Shown: in pieces, positions 1-9,218 of the stretch
Layout: every line of letters begins with the position of its first letter
Position numbering within the stretch: the first letter of the stretch is position 1
Assembly: GCA_938085105.1 (NCBI GenBank)
Contig: CALKGK010000012.1
Coordinates: 1 to 64,000, forward strand
Origin: an uncultured Flavobacteriales bacterium
Lineage (GTDB): Bacteria; Bacteroidota; Bacteroidia; Flavobacteriales_D; Sanyastnellaceae
Reading direction: 5' to 3'
Length of the DNA stretch: 64,000 nt
Made by a program: the position numbers and the translations under genes
The notes under the pieces: model-generated
Seen by the model: the letters and a program-made list of their open reading frames with translations, nothing else
Told to the model about the DNA's origin: nothing
The model's database searches: none

Positions 1-693
1 AAAACGCAGTACACTATCCAAAGCCCAATGACTCTCTTCAATAAAATCCCAAGTGAAATCCAAAGGCTTTTCTACGTAAGCGGCTTTTCCGACAAAAAAG
101 TCATATTCCTCTTCGAACAGTTCTGGGAGGCGACTTTCCCAGAATCCATGTATTCCTTTTTGATTGGTCATTTGACCATTATAGTTCTCAGTGGTGTGAA
201 GAGGAACGTGTGCATCGGCAATGTAATGGCCCAATTCTGCACTGGTGCGTAAAATGCGGTTTACGTCCTTGGATTCAAATGCACGGCTCAGTCGGTTAAC
301 CATCACATGGATATGCCAAGGAACAATTCCGTATTCCTGTAGGGTGTCTTCAGTATGAAGCTTCACGGCTTCAAACCAAGAACGCGGCATTTTTAGAAAG
401 GGGTTGCAGTGTGGAGTTCCGTCACAGAAGTGGTCGATATCAATGAAATGTCGCTGAGCTTCTCCCTCCACACCGTACCTGCGCTTGTCGGGGTCTACGG
501 CATGTTCACTTAAAAAGTCCATGTGCTCCTTATAGAAGGAAAACATTTCTGGAGGAAGGGTATAAACGGCAAGTTCGTTGATTCTTCGATGGGCAAAGAA
601 TCCCCAAGCGTGCGCAATGGGTAAACTCGAGAAAAAGAGTGCTACAATGAGCAGACCGACGATGGGTTTTTTAATCTTGAGCAATTTCTTCAT
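1..693 (-). CDS. Zinc-dependent phospholipase C / S1-P1 nuclease-like secreted protein, 3' end cut off
   Basis: Translating the minus strand from the ATG at 693 gives an open frame of 231 codons that runs off the left edge of the window. Residues 1-28 are a signal peptide ending in AHA, so the mature protein would begin WGFFAHRRIN; an N-terminal Trp and early His are zinc ligands in the S1-P1/phospholipase C fold. Further on there is RHFIDIDHF and LGHYIADAHVPLHTTENY, the His/Asp-rich zinc-site blocks typical of this family. Function is therefore a secreted trinuclear-zinc phosphoesterase; lipid or nucleic-acid substrate cannot be decided. The start lies 23 bases inside the preceding comB-like gene, implying translational coupling. 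It is missed by ORF callers needing a stop codon. Confidence 0.8.
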   Translation of the reverse strand, partial: MKKLLKIKKPIVGLLIVALFFSSLPIAHAWGFFAHRRINELAVYTLPPEMFSFYKEHMDFLSEHAVDPDKRRYGVEGEAQRHFIDIDHFCDGTPHCNPFLKMPRSWFEAVKLHTEDTLQEYGIVPWHIHVMVNRLSRAFESKDVNRILRTSAELGHYIADAHVPLHTTENYNGQMTNQKGIHGFWESRLPELFEEEYDFFVGKAAYVEKPLDFTWDFIEESHWALDSVLRF

Positions 694-1417
694 GCACTAA
701 TTTAACAATTGCCCCATCTTTTAAGACAGGAATGCAGCGATTGTTGTTCGGGGTAAGACAGAATTTAACATCTTCATTCAAATTGAGTCTTCGCAATCGT
801 CGGCGATGTGAGCTGGCTTTGAGAAAGCTGAAAATGTTCTCTTTGGCAGAGCGGTAGATGAATTTGGCTGCAATACTGCTATCCTCTTCACTCTTGAACT
901 TTCTGGACTCCAAAAGAGCGTCCACAATGGCTCCGGCGCAAATGGTGTCTTCCAGATTGAATTTATTTTTCCAACCTGAGGCAAGCAGTAGTACCGGTTT
1001 TCCTTGCTCAATCAACCATTTGCTCAAAGCCTCAAGGTTGTTCAAACTTCCAATAACCACGGTTTCCATGTCGCGAGCAGTGTGCACTGCTTGGGTTCCG
1101 TTGGTGGTACTCAACACGACGTCTTTGCCTTTCAACGATGGATCCATGAAGGCATAAGGCGAGTTTCCAAAATCAAAACCTTCCACAATTTCTCCATTCC
1201 TTTCTGCTGCTGCGATGTATCCTTTCTTTTGAAGGGCCTGAGCTTCTTCAATCGTGGCAACAGGGATAATACTGTTTACCCCATTTTCAATTCCGGCGCA
1301 AATGGCAGAGGTTGCTCTCAACACATCGATCACAACACAGATGTCAAATTGCTCCTTATAAAGCTCAAATTGTCTGGGCGAAAAACAGACTTCTACGAGT
1401 ACTTGTTTATTGTGCAT
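671..1417 (-). CDS. comB: 2-phosphosulfolactate phosphatase family protein (ComB)
   Basis: The 248-residue product carries VVIDVLRATSAI at residues 28-39 and STTNGT at 103-108, the core signatures of the Mg-dependent ComB fold. ComB removes phosphate from 2-phosphosulfolactate in archaeal coenzyme M synthesis; bacteria without coenzyme M often keep homologues whose product, sulfolactate, has other or unknown uses. No comA or comC is visible nearby, so the physiological role here is open. The gene lies 17 bases downstream of gcvT and its end overlaps the start of the phospholipase-like gene, suggesting a gcvT-comB-phospholipase operon. No signal peptide; cytoplasmic. Confidence 0.85.
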   Translation of the reverse strand: MHNKQVLVEVCFSPRQFELYKEQFDICVVIDVLRATSAICAGIENGVNSIIPVATIEEAQALQKKGYIAAAERNGEIVEGFDFGNSPYAFMDPSLKGKDVVLSTTNGTQAVHTARDMETVVIGSLNNLEALSKWLIEQGKPVLLLASGWKNKFNLEDTICAGAIVDALLESRKFKSEEDSSIAAKFIYRSAKENIFSFLKASSHRRRLRRLNLNEDVKFCLTPNNNRCIPVLKDGAIVKLVHEEIAQD

Positions 1418-1434
1418 CTTCTGTATTTGTATTC

Positions 1435-2535
1435 TTATGCTTTGTAAAACGGCAACTTTACCACTTTGGCAGCAATTTGCTTGTTTCGAATGGAGAGGTA
1501 GATGGTGCTTCCTTCTTTCGCAAGCTCGCTAGGCACATAGCCCATTCCGATGGCTTTTTTGAGGGAGGGAGACTGGGTTCCTGAGGTTACTTCACCGATG
1601 GTTTCTCCACCTTCATTCACGATGGGGTAACCGTGGCGAGGGATTCCTCGATCAATCATTTCAAAGCCCACGAGCTTTCTACTTACTCCTTCTTCTTTTT
1701 GACGTTTCAGGTTTTCAGCATTGATGAAGTCTTTGCTGAATTTTGTAATCCAAGAGAGTCCTGCTTCAATAGGAGAGGTGCTGTCGTTGATGTCGTTCCC
1801 GTACAAACAAAAGCCCATTTCTAAACGCAGAGTATCACGCGCGGCCAAACCAATTGGTCGAATGTCTTGTTCTTTTCCTGCTTCAAAAATGGCATTCCAA
1901 ATGTTTTCAGCGGCTTCGTTCGGCATGTAAATTTCAAACCCACCCGCGCCAGTATATCCTGTGGCGCTGATGAGGATGTTGTCCTCGCCCGCAAAGGTCC
2001 CTGTTTCAAAGGTGTAGTATTTCATTCCTGCAAGGTCAATTCTGGTGAGGGATTGAAGGGCTTGAGCGGCATGCGGACCTTGAACAGCGAGTAGACTCAT
2101 TTCTTCGCTTCTGTTCTCAAGTTGAGCGTCAAAATCATTGTGTTTGCTGATCCAGTCCCAATCCTTATCCATGTTCGAAGCATTGACTACAAGCATGTAT
2201 TCTTCTTCACTGATGCGGTAAACGAGGAGGTCGTCCACAATTCCACCGTCTGCGTTTGGGAAACAAGAGTATTGGATCTTTCCATCGTGCAATTTAGAGG
2301 CATCGTTCGAGGTCACCTTTTGAATCAAATCAAGCGCCTGTGGCCCGCGCACCATGAATTCCCCCATGTGCGATACGTCAAAAACACCAACTCCAGCTCG
2401 AACGGCGAGGTGTTCATCGGTTACTCCTGTGTATTGAACAGGCATGTTATGGCCAGCGAAAGGCACCATTTTGGCTCCTAGTGCGATGTGCACATCATTG
2501 AGCGCTGTTAATTTCAAACTTGTTTCTGCAGCCAT
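1435..2535 (-). CDS. gcvT: Aminomethyltransferase, glycine cleavage system T protein
   Basis: GcvT moves the methylene group from aminomethyl-lipoyl GcvH to tetrahydrofolate and releases ammonia. The 366-residue length is normal. The N-terminus has [13 protein letters not shown] and FDVSHMGEF, followed by [14 protein letters not shown], a folate-binding region, and near the middle the [14 protein letters not shown] block; all are hallmarks of bacterial GcvT. The other glycine cleavage subunits (gcvH, gcvP) are not in the window, which is common in Bacteroidota, where these genes are dispersed. It is first of the minus-strand group leading into comB. The start ATG at 2535 aligns with the usual GcvT N-terminus after a short extension. 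Confidence 0.95.
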   Translation of the reverse strand: MAAETSLKLTALNDVHIALGAKMVPFAGHNMPVQYTGVTDEHLAVRAGVGVFDVSHMGEFMVRGPQALDLIQKVTSNDASKLHDGKIQYSCFPNADGGIVDDLLVYRISEEEYMLVVNASNMDKDWDWISKHNDFDAQLENRSEEMSLLAVQGPHAAQALQSLTRIDLAGMKYYTFETGTFAGEDNILISATGYTGAGGFEIYMPNEAAENIWNAIFEAGKEQDIRPIGLAARDTLRLEMGFCLYGNDINDSTSPIEAGLSWITKFSKDFINAENLKRQKEEGVSRKLVGFEMIDRGIPRHGYPIVNEGGETIGEVTSGTQSPSLKKAIGMGYVPSELAKEGSTIYLSIRNKQIAAKVVKLPFYKA

Positions 2536-2592
2536 GAGTTCTCTGTTTTTTGCTTTGCAAAGAAACTCAATCTCTGGAAATTCTGGGTAGGT

Positions 2593-3678
2593 TTAGTGAG
2601 AGTTCATTGCTTTTTTATACACAGCGATGAGGATGGGACTCCACGTTTTTTTGGAATAGTCGTTAAGCACTTTTTGTCGGGCAGCGCTTCCCATGCCAAG
2701 TCGCTTTTCTGGGTGGTCGATCAAATCGGAGATGTGTTCCAGCCATTCTTCGGGAGTTTGCGCATGAAATCCATTTTTTCCGTGATCCACAATCTCGGCA
2801 TTCACACCGAGTGGGGTGACGATAGCTGGTTTGCTTGCTGCCATGTAAAGAAGGGCTTTCATTCCACATTTTCCTGAGGTCCATAAGCTCTCGGGTAAGG
2901 GCATCAACCCGATGTCGATTTGGTTGAGGTCTTCATTCTCACTCTCGGCTTTCCAAGGGGTGAAATCGATGTTCAAGCGCTCCGCAGCAGATGATTTTGC
3001 TCCAATGGTGAGCAGGCGGATGGATTCCCCATATCGCGCTCTTAGCTTTTCTAAAACGGGTAACAAGGTTTCAAAATGTGCCAAAGTAGTGTGACTTCCG
3101 CTCCAGCCAACACATACTTTTTCTTGTGTGGGTTTGGCTATTTCAAGATGGAAATTCTCATCAATGGTGGAAGGGATGATGTGAATTTGCTGGTTGTATT
3201 GTTTGGCGAAATCGGCCAGGTAGGCATTTCCTGCTGTTACCGCCTGGCAAAGAGGAAGGATTTTTCGAATCTTATTCTCGTCCTTGAAAGCACTTAATAT
3301 GCGATTGTTGGCGGATATGTCTTTGATCCAAATGGCGTCATCAAAGTCGAAGATCATCGGGATTCCTTTGCGATGAACGGCTTTCTCGAAGAAGATGGAC
3401 TTGGTCATGAGCGCTTCCCGAAAGATGACCACAAGATCAAATTCGTGAACACGCTTGAGGTCGGCTTTTCTCTTCTGAATGGACTTCAATGCGATGCGCA
3501 GTTTCGAAAGGTAGTTCCCTTTAGAGTAGATCACTTTATCATCCTCCTCACTCAAGAGGTGAGACAATTCTGCTTCGATACCGTTCTTGGAGAGTTCATC
3601 AAAAAACATCTCAAAACGAAAACGTTGTCCGGGAGCCCTTTGCGGACGATGACTAGCGATGAAGAGGATCTTTTTCAT
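2593..3678 (-). CDS. Glycosyltransferase, GT-B fold, family 4/1-like
   Basis: A 361-residue cytosolic protein with the GT-B layout: an N-terminal beta-alpha half starting KKILFIASHRP and a C-terminal nucleotide-sugar half with VGWSGSHTTLAHF (about residues 190-203) and GIGLMPLPESLWTSGKCGMKALLYM replaced by the equivalent acidic/Gly stretch IDIGLMPLPESL. The Glu-rich C-terminal block ASKPAIVTPLGVNAEIV is where GT4 enzymes bind the sugar nucleotide. Its start overlaps the stop of the upstream methyltransferase by four bases, so the two are co-translated. Together they look like a small surface-glycan modification pair. Donor and acceptor cannot be read from sequence. Confidence 0.8.
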   Translation of the reverse strand: MKKILFIASHRPQRAPGQRFRFEMFFDELSKNGIEAELSHLLSEEDDKVIYSKGNYLSKLRIALKSIQKRKADLKRVHEFDLVVIFREALMTKSIFFEKAVHRKGIPMIFDFDDAIWIKDISANNRILSAFKDENKIRKILPLCQAVTAGNAYLADFAKQYNQQIHIIPSTIDENFHLEIAKPTQEKVCVGWSGSHTTLAHFETLLPVLEKLRARYGESIRLLTIGAKSSAAERLNIDFTPWKAESENEDLNQIDIGLMPLPESLWTSGKCGMKALLYMAASKPAIVTPLGVNAEIVDHGKNGFHAQTPEEWLEHISDLIDHPEKRLGMGSAARQKVLNDYSKKTWSPILIAVYKKAMNSH

Positions 3679-4559
3679 CCTTTTTCAGCAATGCAATGCC
3701 AGTAGGGAGCATTGGGTGAAAAAACAACCTTCTTCATTCCCGCTTTTTGAAGCATTTCAGTGATTTGTTCCTGGGAAAATCGCTGCTCAAGCGGGGTACC
3801 AAAGCGATCTCGGGCATCGTTGCGAATAATGCGCCAAGATTTGTTTCGATAATAACTCAAAGGCATTTTCTTGGCTGCAGACGTTGAGATACTTCCCATT
3901 ACTTTGCTGAGAAAGATCAAGGGAAGATAGATCAAAGCTGCAATGAAATCGCAAAGCAGGTTTTTAATGAATTTCGGCATTCGATGAATGACTTTTCGAA
4001 ACACTTCACTGATTGAATGCAGCGTGCGAAAGAGGAGCCCCGTTTCACTCAAATCATAGTACAAGTAGAGAAGGAGCTTGCCTTTGGGTTGAATTTTTTT
4101 GCACAAGGCAGCGAGCGCTTCTTGGGTGTCCGGAATGTGATGCAAGACGCCCAAGCAGATCGCAAAATCGAAATAGGCATCTGGAAAAGGGATGTTCTCA
4201 ACACTTGCCTGTACAACTTGGACGTTATTGAGGTCCTTGGTGTTTCTTCGAGCAACATGGCACGCGAGACTAGGGTCCAATGCGGCTACTTGGGCTACAT
4301 GAGGAGCGATGTATCGGGTCCACCTTCCAGATCCACACCCCATGTCCAAAGTCCTTTGAAAGGTGCTGAGTTCGGCCTTTGAAATGAGGTCAAAATACTC
4401 ATCACCGGCGCCTTGAATTTCCTCTTCACTAAAAGCATCAAAGCGTTCCCACTCGTCTCCAAATGAGGCTACAGTTTCAGGATCAATGTTGTTCTTCCCC
4501 AAAGGAAAAACAGCAACGCCGTCCACATATTTTTCAGGCTCAATGGAGAAATGGAGCAT
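3675..4559 (-). CDS. SAM-dependent class I methyltransferase (type 11)
   Basis: The 294-residue product has the SAM-binding motif I LDMGCGSGRW near residue 72, an acidic motif II (AALDPS) and the post-motif DAYFDFAICLGVLHHIPD, which is the Methyltransf_11 pattern. A hydrophobic stretch around residues 205-222 (LIYLPLIFLSKVM) could tether the enzyme to the membrane. The ATG at 4559 comes immediately after the stop codon of the S9 peptidase gene with no gap, and the end overlaps the glycosyltransferase by four bases. The pairing with a glycosyltransferase suggests that it methylates a sugar or lipid precursor, but this is inference from context only. Confidence 0.8.
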   Translation of the reverse strand: MLHFSIEPEKYVDGVAVFPLGKNNIDPETVASFGDEWERFDAFSEEEIQGAGDEYFDLISKAELSTFQRTLDMGCGSGRWTRYIAPHVAQVAALDPSLACHVARRNTKDLNNVQVVQASVENIPFPDAYFDFAICLGVLHHIPDTQEALAALCKKIQPKGKLLLYLYYDLSETGLLFRTLHSISEVFRKVIHRMPKFIKNLLCDFIAALIYLPLIFLSKVMGSISTSAAKKMPLSYYRNKSWRIIRNDARDRFGTPLEQRFSQEQITEMLQKAGMKKVVFSPNAPYWHCIAEKG

Positions 4560-6668
4560 TTACAGGGCTGCTTTAATGTAGTTCAATACTTTCGTCATCA
4601 AGTGGACACGATCTTTCCCACGAACGTTGTGCGGGTGGTTGGGATAAACGAAGAAATCAATTTGAACGCCTTCAGCGATGCATGCGTTGATAAAACTCAT
4701 GTTGTGCTGCATCACCACCACGTCATCTTCGTTCCCGTGAATCATGAGCAACTTGCCTTCGAGCTGGTCCACGTAATTCTTTAGATTGGCTTTTTCGTAG
4801 CCTTCAGGATTGTCTTGTGGACTGTCCATGTATCGCTCAGTGTACATCACTTCGTAGTAATTCCAGTCGATAACAGGTCCGCCAGCAACTCCAACTTTAA
4901 ACACCCCAGGGTTTCTCAACATCAATGAGGTCGTCATGAATCCACCGAAGCTCCATCCGTGCACTGCCATTCGATTTGAATCGACATAGTTCAAGCTCTT
5001 AAGGTAGTTGACCCCTTCCAGTTGATCCATCATCTCCAAGTCGCCCAAATTAGCGTGAACAGCTTGTTCAAAGTTCTTTCCGCGATTGCTTGACCCTCGG
5101 CCATCAATGGTAAAAACGAGATACCCTTCTTCGGCAAAACTGTTCATCCAAAGCGGCGCACCACCGTTCCAAGAGTTGCTCACCAATTGTACATGCGGAC
5201 CATTATAGACATAAACCAAAACAGGGTATTTTTTGCTTTGGTCGAAATTGCTTGGCTTGATCATTCGGGCATGAAGTAGGGTTCCGTCGTCGGCGCGCAC
5301 TTCAAGCAGCTCCACTTTGCCTGTTTTTTTGTTTTCCAGAGGGTTGGCGGCAATGTGAATGGTTTTCTGCTTTTTTCCTTCTGCGTTGATGATTTGGGTA
5401 ACACCCGGAGTAGTCAGGTTGCTGTATTGATCAAAGAAGTAGGTGAAATCGTTAGAAGGAGTGATGCGGTGCGTTCCAGCTTCCGAGGTGAGGCGAGACA
5501 TGCTCATATCACTCAAGTTGACCTTAAAAAGGTGGTTTTCAGTGGCATTTTTACCTGAACCCATCACAAAACAAGCGTTTCCATCATCTGAAAAGCCTAA
5601 GAAATCATTGATGGGGAAGGAAGCTCTAGTTTGGGAAATGAGCTTTCCACTTTGCGTGTAGCGGTAAAGATTGTTGAACCCGTCTTTTTCTGAGATCCAG
5701 AGAAATTCGTTTTTGCCAGGAATGAAGTACATGGGATGCTCCGGCTCAACGTATTTTTGATCGTTTTCTTGAAAGAGTACTTTTTCGAGCTGACCCGTTC
5801 CCGCGTTGAAAGATTGCAAGATCATTTGGTTTTGATTTCGGGTAACTACCGCCACGTAAACAAATCGTCCGTCAGGAGACCAACTGAGATTGGTAGCGTA
5901 GAACTCATCGTTCTTCAATCGTTGAAAATCGAGGTAGATGGTTTTACCGCTATTTACATCGTAGACTCCCACTGAGGCGTATTCGCTCTCGCTTCCTGCC
6001 ATTGGGTATTTGATGTTTTTCAATTTAGCCGGTGTGGAGCCGTATTCCACCAAAGGATAGTCGGTAACATGACGCTCATCCTTTTGATAAAAGGCCAATT
6101 TCGTTCCTGCTTCGTTCCAGAAAGTACCTTTTGTGATTCCAAATTCATAGCGTGCAATGGCTTGTCCAGCCAAAACCCCTTCAGGATTATTCGTGATTGG
6201 ACGATCCTTCCCATCTTTTGAAATGTAGAGGTTTTGTCCGCGAGTAAAGACAACTGCTCCGGTACCTTTGTGCAAGTCTTGGTTCTGCGCGTCTTCTGGT
6301 AAAGCCTGTGTAGTGAACTTTTTTCTTCGTAGATCGACCGAATAGCGGAGCTGATCTCGCTCAAAGACAAGTCGTCCTTTTTCATCCCAAGAGTAGCTCG
6401 GAAATCGTTTCAGGTCGAAACCTAAGATGTTTTGAAGCTCTTCTTTGGTGCTGATTTTCTTTGCTTTTCCCTTGAGTCCTTCTTGCATCAGCTTTCCATC
6501 CTCAACGAATGTAAAGGTGCTGCCATTATTCATCCATTCAAGTTGTTTTTTTCCACTGGGGTAGAGGTCGTTCGAACGTCCCATTACGGCTTGTTCGATC
6601 GTAATTTCTTGAGAAGTGCTCGAAAAAGCAATGAGGAGAAGGAAGGCAAAGCAAAAGAATCGGGTCAT
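4560..6668 (-). CDS. Secreted S9 family prolyl dipeptidyl peptidase (DPP-IV type)
   Basis: At 702 residues this matches the periplasmic/secreted DPP-IV length. Residues 1-19 form a signal peptide (MTRFFCFAFLLLIAFSSTS). The N-terminal half is a beta-propeller with repeated W/DG blades such as WSPDGRFVYVAV and YLDFQRLKNDEFYATNLSW. The C-terminal alpha/beta hydrolase domain has HGWSFGG with nucleophile Ser573, Asp648 in GNEDDVV and His680 in NHPHNV. It would remove Xaa-Pro dipeptides from extracellular peptides. It is the first gene of the group with the methyltransferase and glycosyltransferase, divergent from the small plus-strand gene at 6730; a TATATTTA -7-like box lies in the 61-base gap. 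Confidence 0.93.
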   Translation of the reverse strand: MTRFFCFAFLLLIAFSSTSQEITIEQAVMGRSNDLYPSGKKQLEWMNNGSTFTFVEDGKLMQEGLKGKAKKISTKEELQNILGFDLKRFPSYSWDEKGRLVFERDQLRYSVDLRRKKFTTQALPEDAQNQDLHKGTGAVVFTRGQNLYISKDGKDRPITNNPEGVLAGQAIARYEFGITKGTFWNEAGTKLAFYQKDERHVTDYPLVEYGSTPAKLKNIKYPMAGSESEYASVGVYDVNSGKTIYLDFQRLKNDEFYATNLSWSPDGRFVYVAVVTRNQNQMILQSFNAGTGQLEKVLFQENDQKYVEPEHPMYFIPGKNEFLWISEKDGFNNLYRYTQSGKLISQTRASFPINDFLGFSDDGNACFVMGSGKNATENHLFKVNLSDMSMSRLTSEAGTHRITPSNDFTYFFDQYSNLTTPGVTQIINAEGKKQKTIHIAANPLENKKTGKVELLEVRADDGTLLHARMIKPSNFDQSKKYPVLVYVYNGPHVQLVSNSWNGGAPLWMNSFAEEGYLVFTIDGRGSSNRGKNFEQAVHANLGDLEMMDQLEGVNYLKSLNYVDSNRMAVHGWSFGGFMTTSLMLRNPGVFKVGVAGGPVIDWNYYEVMYTERYMDSPQDNPEGYEKANLKNYVDQLEGKLLMIHGNEDDVVVMQHNMSFINACIAEGVQIDFFVYPNHPHNVRGKDRVHLMTKVLNYIKAAL

Positions 6669-6717
6669 AATTTTAAATTTGATGCTAAATATAGCACCGT
6701 TGTTGGAATTCTCTTTC

Positions 6718-6725
6718 TAAATTTG
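6718..6725 (+). promoter_or_regulatory. Promoter -7 box TAAATTTG for the 6730 gene
   Basis: A perfect TAnnTTTG box ends four bases before the ATG at 6730. A TTG lies 15 bases upstream (6700-6702), slightly shorter than the usual 17-19. If used, transcription would begin at or within a base or so of the start codon, giving a leaderless mRNA. Confidence 0.4.
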
Positions 6726-6729
6726 TGAC

Positions 6730-7035
6730 ATGGCAAAAAGGCAAGTGATTATCAGCGACCGAGCTCTCAATGCTTTTCATCGAATTATTCAGCAAGTGAA
6801 AACCAATTCCTTGGTGGGGGCTGAAGATGCTAGAACGACCATTATCAGTCGTTTGAGAAAACTTGGTGCCAATCCTGGAATGAACACCCGAGTTGCAAAT
6901 TTTGCCACTTTGGATGGTGAATTTCGAAGTGCACTTGCTTGGAATTACCGTATCTATTTTAAGGTAGAGGAGGATCGCATTATTGTTTTGGACATGATTC
7001 TTGACAAAGACAATGCTGAGACCCTAGAAAAATAA
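6730..7035 (+). CDS. RelE/ParE-superfamily-like small protein, no antitoxin neighbour
   Basis: A 101-residue basic protein whose pattern, an N-terminal helix (SDRALNAFHRIIQQVK) followed by a beta-rich half ending FRSALAWNYRIYFKVEEDRIIVLDMI, resembles the RelE/ParE toxin fold, where the R-x-W-YRIYF-V strand pair is typical. I do not see a typical antitoxin gene adjacent: upstream is the divergent S9 peptidase and downstream the convergent WbqC-like gene. It may be a solitary toxin relative with a housekeeping role or a relic of a toxin-antitoxin pair. Gene orientation is opposite to the long minus-strand runs on both sides. Family assignment rests on fold-like pattern only. Confidence 0.55.
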   Translation: MAKRQVIISDRALNAFHRIIQQVKTNSLVGAEDARTTIISRLRKLGANPGMNTRVANFATLDGEFRSALAWNYRIYFKVEEDRIIVLDMILDKDNAETLEK

Positions 7036-7047
7036 GTCTCAATTTCA

Positions 7048-7632
7048 TTACAACAGCGATTGAGCTGTATTTCCTAAGTTAAATAAAGCATCCAAAGCAG
7101 ACAAGTTGGGAATGAATCCATGTCGGTCTTGATAGACTTGGTGATATTTCTTGGCCTCTTGTTCCCTGAAAGACGCTCGGCGATGGTCTTTGAAGAGCCC
7201 TGTATCATCTTGCTCAATATAGGTTTCGGTTCTTGAAGGCAAATCGAGGTCAAACTGCTCACACATGAACTCAATCCCTCTCCAGCTTACTGTGCTCAAT
7301 AGCTTACTTTCGATCTGAAGAATTTCCAGAACATCATCGCGATAATGCTCATAAAAAGCAGAGGCATTGTAACAGGTGTCCAGCGTTCGAATCACTTTAT
7401 TTACTGATAGTTCGTCGCTCAAGCGCACTTTTTTAATGGGCGTCTTGATTCCGCTCAAGCCTTCCACTTGCAAACTGATGGTTTGAAGATTGTTCGGCCC
7501 CATCAATTGAAAGCGGTTGCGATAGCTCTGTTTTTGATAGTGCTCTCCAAAATCCACCACTGGGTTTTTCGCCTGCTTCAAGCATTTGAAATATTCAAGA
7601 GGAGGGAACAGGAGTAAAGGGAATACCTCCAT
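7048..7632 (-). CDS. WbqC-like family protein
   Basis: The chosen start at 7632 overlaps the lepB stop in a TAATG junction, giving 194 residues; a longer frame to 7716 lies wholly inside lepB and is not supported. The N-terminus MEVFPLLLFPPLEYF followed by QSYRNRFQLMGPNN and a C-terminal SWRGIEFMCEQFDLDLPSRTE match the WbqC-like family found beside Bacteroidota signal peptidase genes. WbqC relatives occur in polysaccharide loci, but their activity is not established. Translational coupling to lepB is clear from the junction. Cytoplasmic, no membrane segment. Confidence 0.8.
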   Translation of the reverse strand: MEVFPLLLFPPLEYFKCLKQAKNPVVDFGEHYQKQSYRNRFQLMGPNNLQTISLQVEGLSGIKTPIKKVRLSDELSVNKVIRTLDTCYNASAFYEHYRDDVLEILQIESKLLSTVSWRGIEFMCEQFDLDLPSRTETYIEQDDTGLFKDHRRASFREQEAKKYHQVYQDRHGFIPNLSALDALFNLGNTAQSLL

Positions 7633-9218
7633 TAGTCCACCAATTTGAACATGCGGTTCCAACGAATGCCTCCGTTGCCTTTTCCTTGCTGAGCTTCGTT
7701 GGCTTTCGAGAACCAAGTGAAAACGGCTTTTCCAACAACATGGGTCTCGGGCACAAATCCCCAGAAACGAGCATCAAGTGAATTGTGTCGGTTATCTCCC
7801 ATCATCCAGAAATGGTCTTGTTCAAAAGTGTAAGAGGTTCGTACTTCTCCGTCAATGTAGATTTCTCCGTCTTTTACGTAAAGATCGTGACCTTCAAAAT
7901 GAGTGATGCTTCTTTTGTAAAGCGGAAGGTTCTGAAGGTCGAGGTCAATGGTCATTCCCTTGGCAGGGATTTGAATAGGACCAAAATTATCAATATCCCA
8001 AGTGTTATATGGTGCTTTGATGCTGTTCGGGAAGATGGCGAGCGTTCCTTGTTGTGCTTGATGTTCCACACGTGCAATGGTGTCCAAGATGCCCAGCGAC
8101 TTTAATTTCTCCACTTCAGACAAGGTGAGTGCAACGGTCATGTCTTCTCGTCCGCCCTGACCATAATCGAGATCGGTAAGCTCCAAAATTTCGTCCATTT
8201 TTCGCTGACTAGCTCTATTCTTGAGACGGTAAGTGTAGTTGAACTGAACCCCTTCTGGAGTTTCAATTTCCTTACCATCCACAAAGATGATTCCGTCTCT
8301 GATTTCAAATAAATCTCCCGGTAAACCAACACATCTTTTGATGTAGTGCTCTTTTTTATCGGTAGGACGTTCGCGGATACCAAATTTTTTGATCACTTGC
8401 GGACGAATGAGCGAAAGGTATTTTTCTGGGTTTTCCTCAAAGGCTTCAGGACTACCTGCAGCTCGTACAGCTTCATCTCTCAAAATTTGGTAATAATCAA
8501 AGGTAGAGAGCATTGGATCTACGATAATACTATCTCCAGGAGGGAAATTGAATACTACAGGGTCAAAGCGTTCTACATCTCCGAAACCTGGAAGGCGGAA
8601 ATACGGCAACTCAAACCAATCGACGTAGGATGGGGTCATGCTGCCCGGAAGTACATTGTGCACAAAAGGCATGCTCACCGGTGTTTGAGGTGATTTTGGT
8701 CCATAGCTCATTTTGCTCACGAAGAGGTAGTCACCCACCAACATACTGCCTTCCATGGAAGGAGTTGGAATGGTGAAGGCTTCTAGGAAGAAGGTACGGA
8801 TAATGGTGGCTGCGATTACGGCGAAAAGGATGGCCTCTCCCCATTCTCTAGGAATGCTCTTTTTATTTTTCTCATTCCAAACTCGCTGACCGATGAATTT
8901 GTCGTTCTTTCTCTTGAATGCCAACTCAGGAATGGCGAACCAAGGCAGAGCACCAAATTTCCATTGCTCTGCCGTTCCCTGTTGTCCGAAAGCAATTCCA
9001 AGCTCCACATTAATGATGATCAACATGAGCAGATTCACTCCAGGTACGAAAAGAATAAGGAACCAATACCAAGGTCTTTTGATGACTTGAATGAGAAAGA
9101 AGAGATTCAAAAGGGGCACGGCGCCTTTCCAAGCGGCAATATCGAGTCGCTTAAAAATGGCGGGCAGGCTGATGCTGTAAATAGCAAGAAGTAAAAAGAG
9201 TAAGGTCCAAGCAATCAT
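7632..9218 (-). CDS. lepB: Signal peptidase I with N-terminal membrane extension
   Basis: LepB removes signal peptides from exported proteins. At 528 residues it is longer than the E. coli enzyme. Residues 1-75 hold three hydrophobic segments of the DUF5684 type, then a further transmembrane helix at about 127-142. The S26 boxes follow: PTPSMEGSMLVGDYL with nucleophile Ser154, and HYIKRCVGLPGD with general base Lys294; MMGDNRHNSLDARFWG near residue 490 is the terminal box E. The long insert between the catalytic boxes is normal for Bacteroidota LepB. Its start overlaps the end of dapB by four bases (ATGA) and its stop overlaps the WbqC-like start. Confidence 0.95.
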   Translation of the reverse strand: MIAWTLLFLLLAIYSISLPAIFKRLDIAAWKGAVPLLNLFFLIQVIKRPWYWFLILFVPGVNLLMLIIINVELGIAFGQQGTAEQWKFGALPWFAIPELAFKRKNDKFIGQRVWNEKNKKSIPREWGEAILFAVIAATIIRTFFLEAFTIPTPSMEGSMLVGDYLFVSKMSYGPKSPQTPVSMPFVHNVLPGSMTPSYVDWFELPYFRLPGFGDVERFDPVVFNFPPGDSIIVDPMLSTFDYYQILRDEAVRAAGSPEAFEENPEKYLSLIRPQVIKKFGIRERPTDKKEHYIKRCVGLPGDLFEIRDGIIFVDGKEIETPEGVQFNYTYRLKNRASQRKMDEILELTDLDYGQGGREDMTVALTLSEVEKLKSLGILDTIARVEHQAQQGTLAIFPNSIKAPYNTWDIDNFGPIQIPAKGMTIDLDLQNLPLYKRSITHFEGHDLYVKDGEIYIDGEVRTSYTFEQDHFWMMGDNRHNSLDARFWGFVPETHVVGKAVFTWFSKANEAQQGKGNGGIRWNRMFKLVD

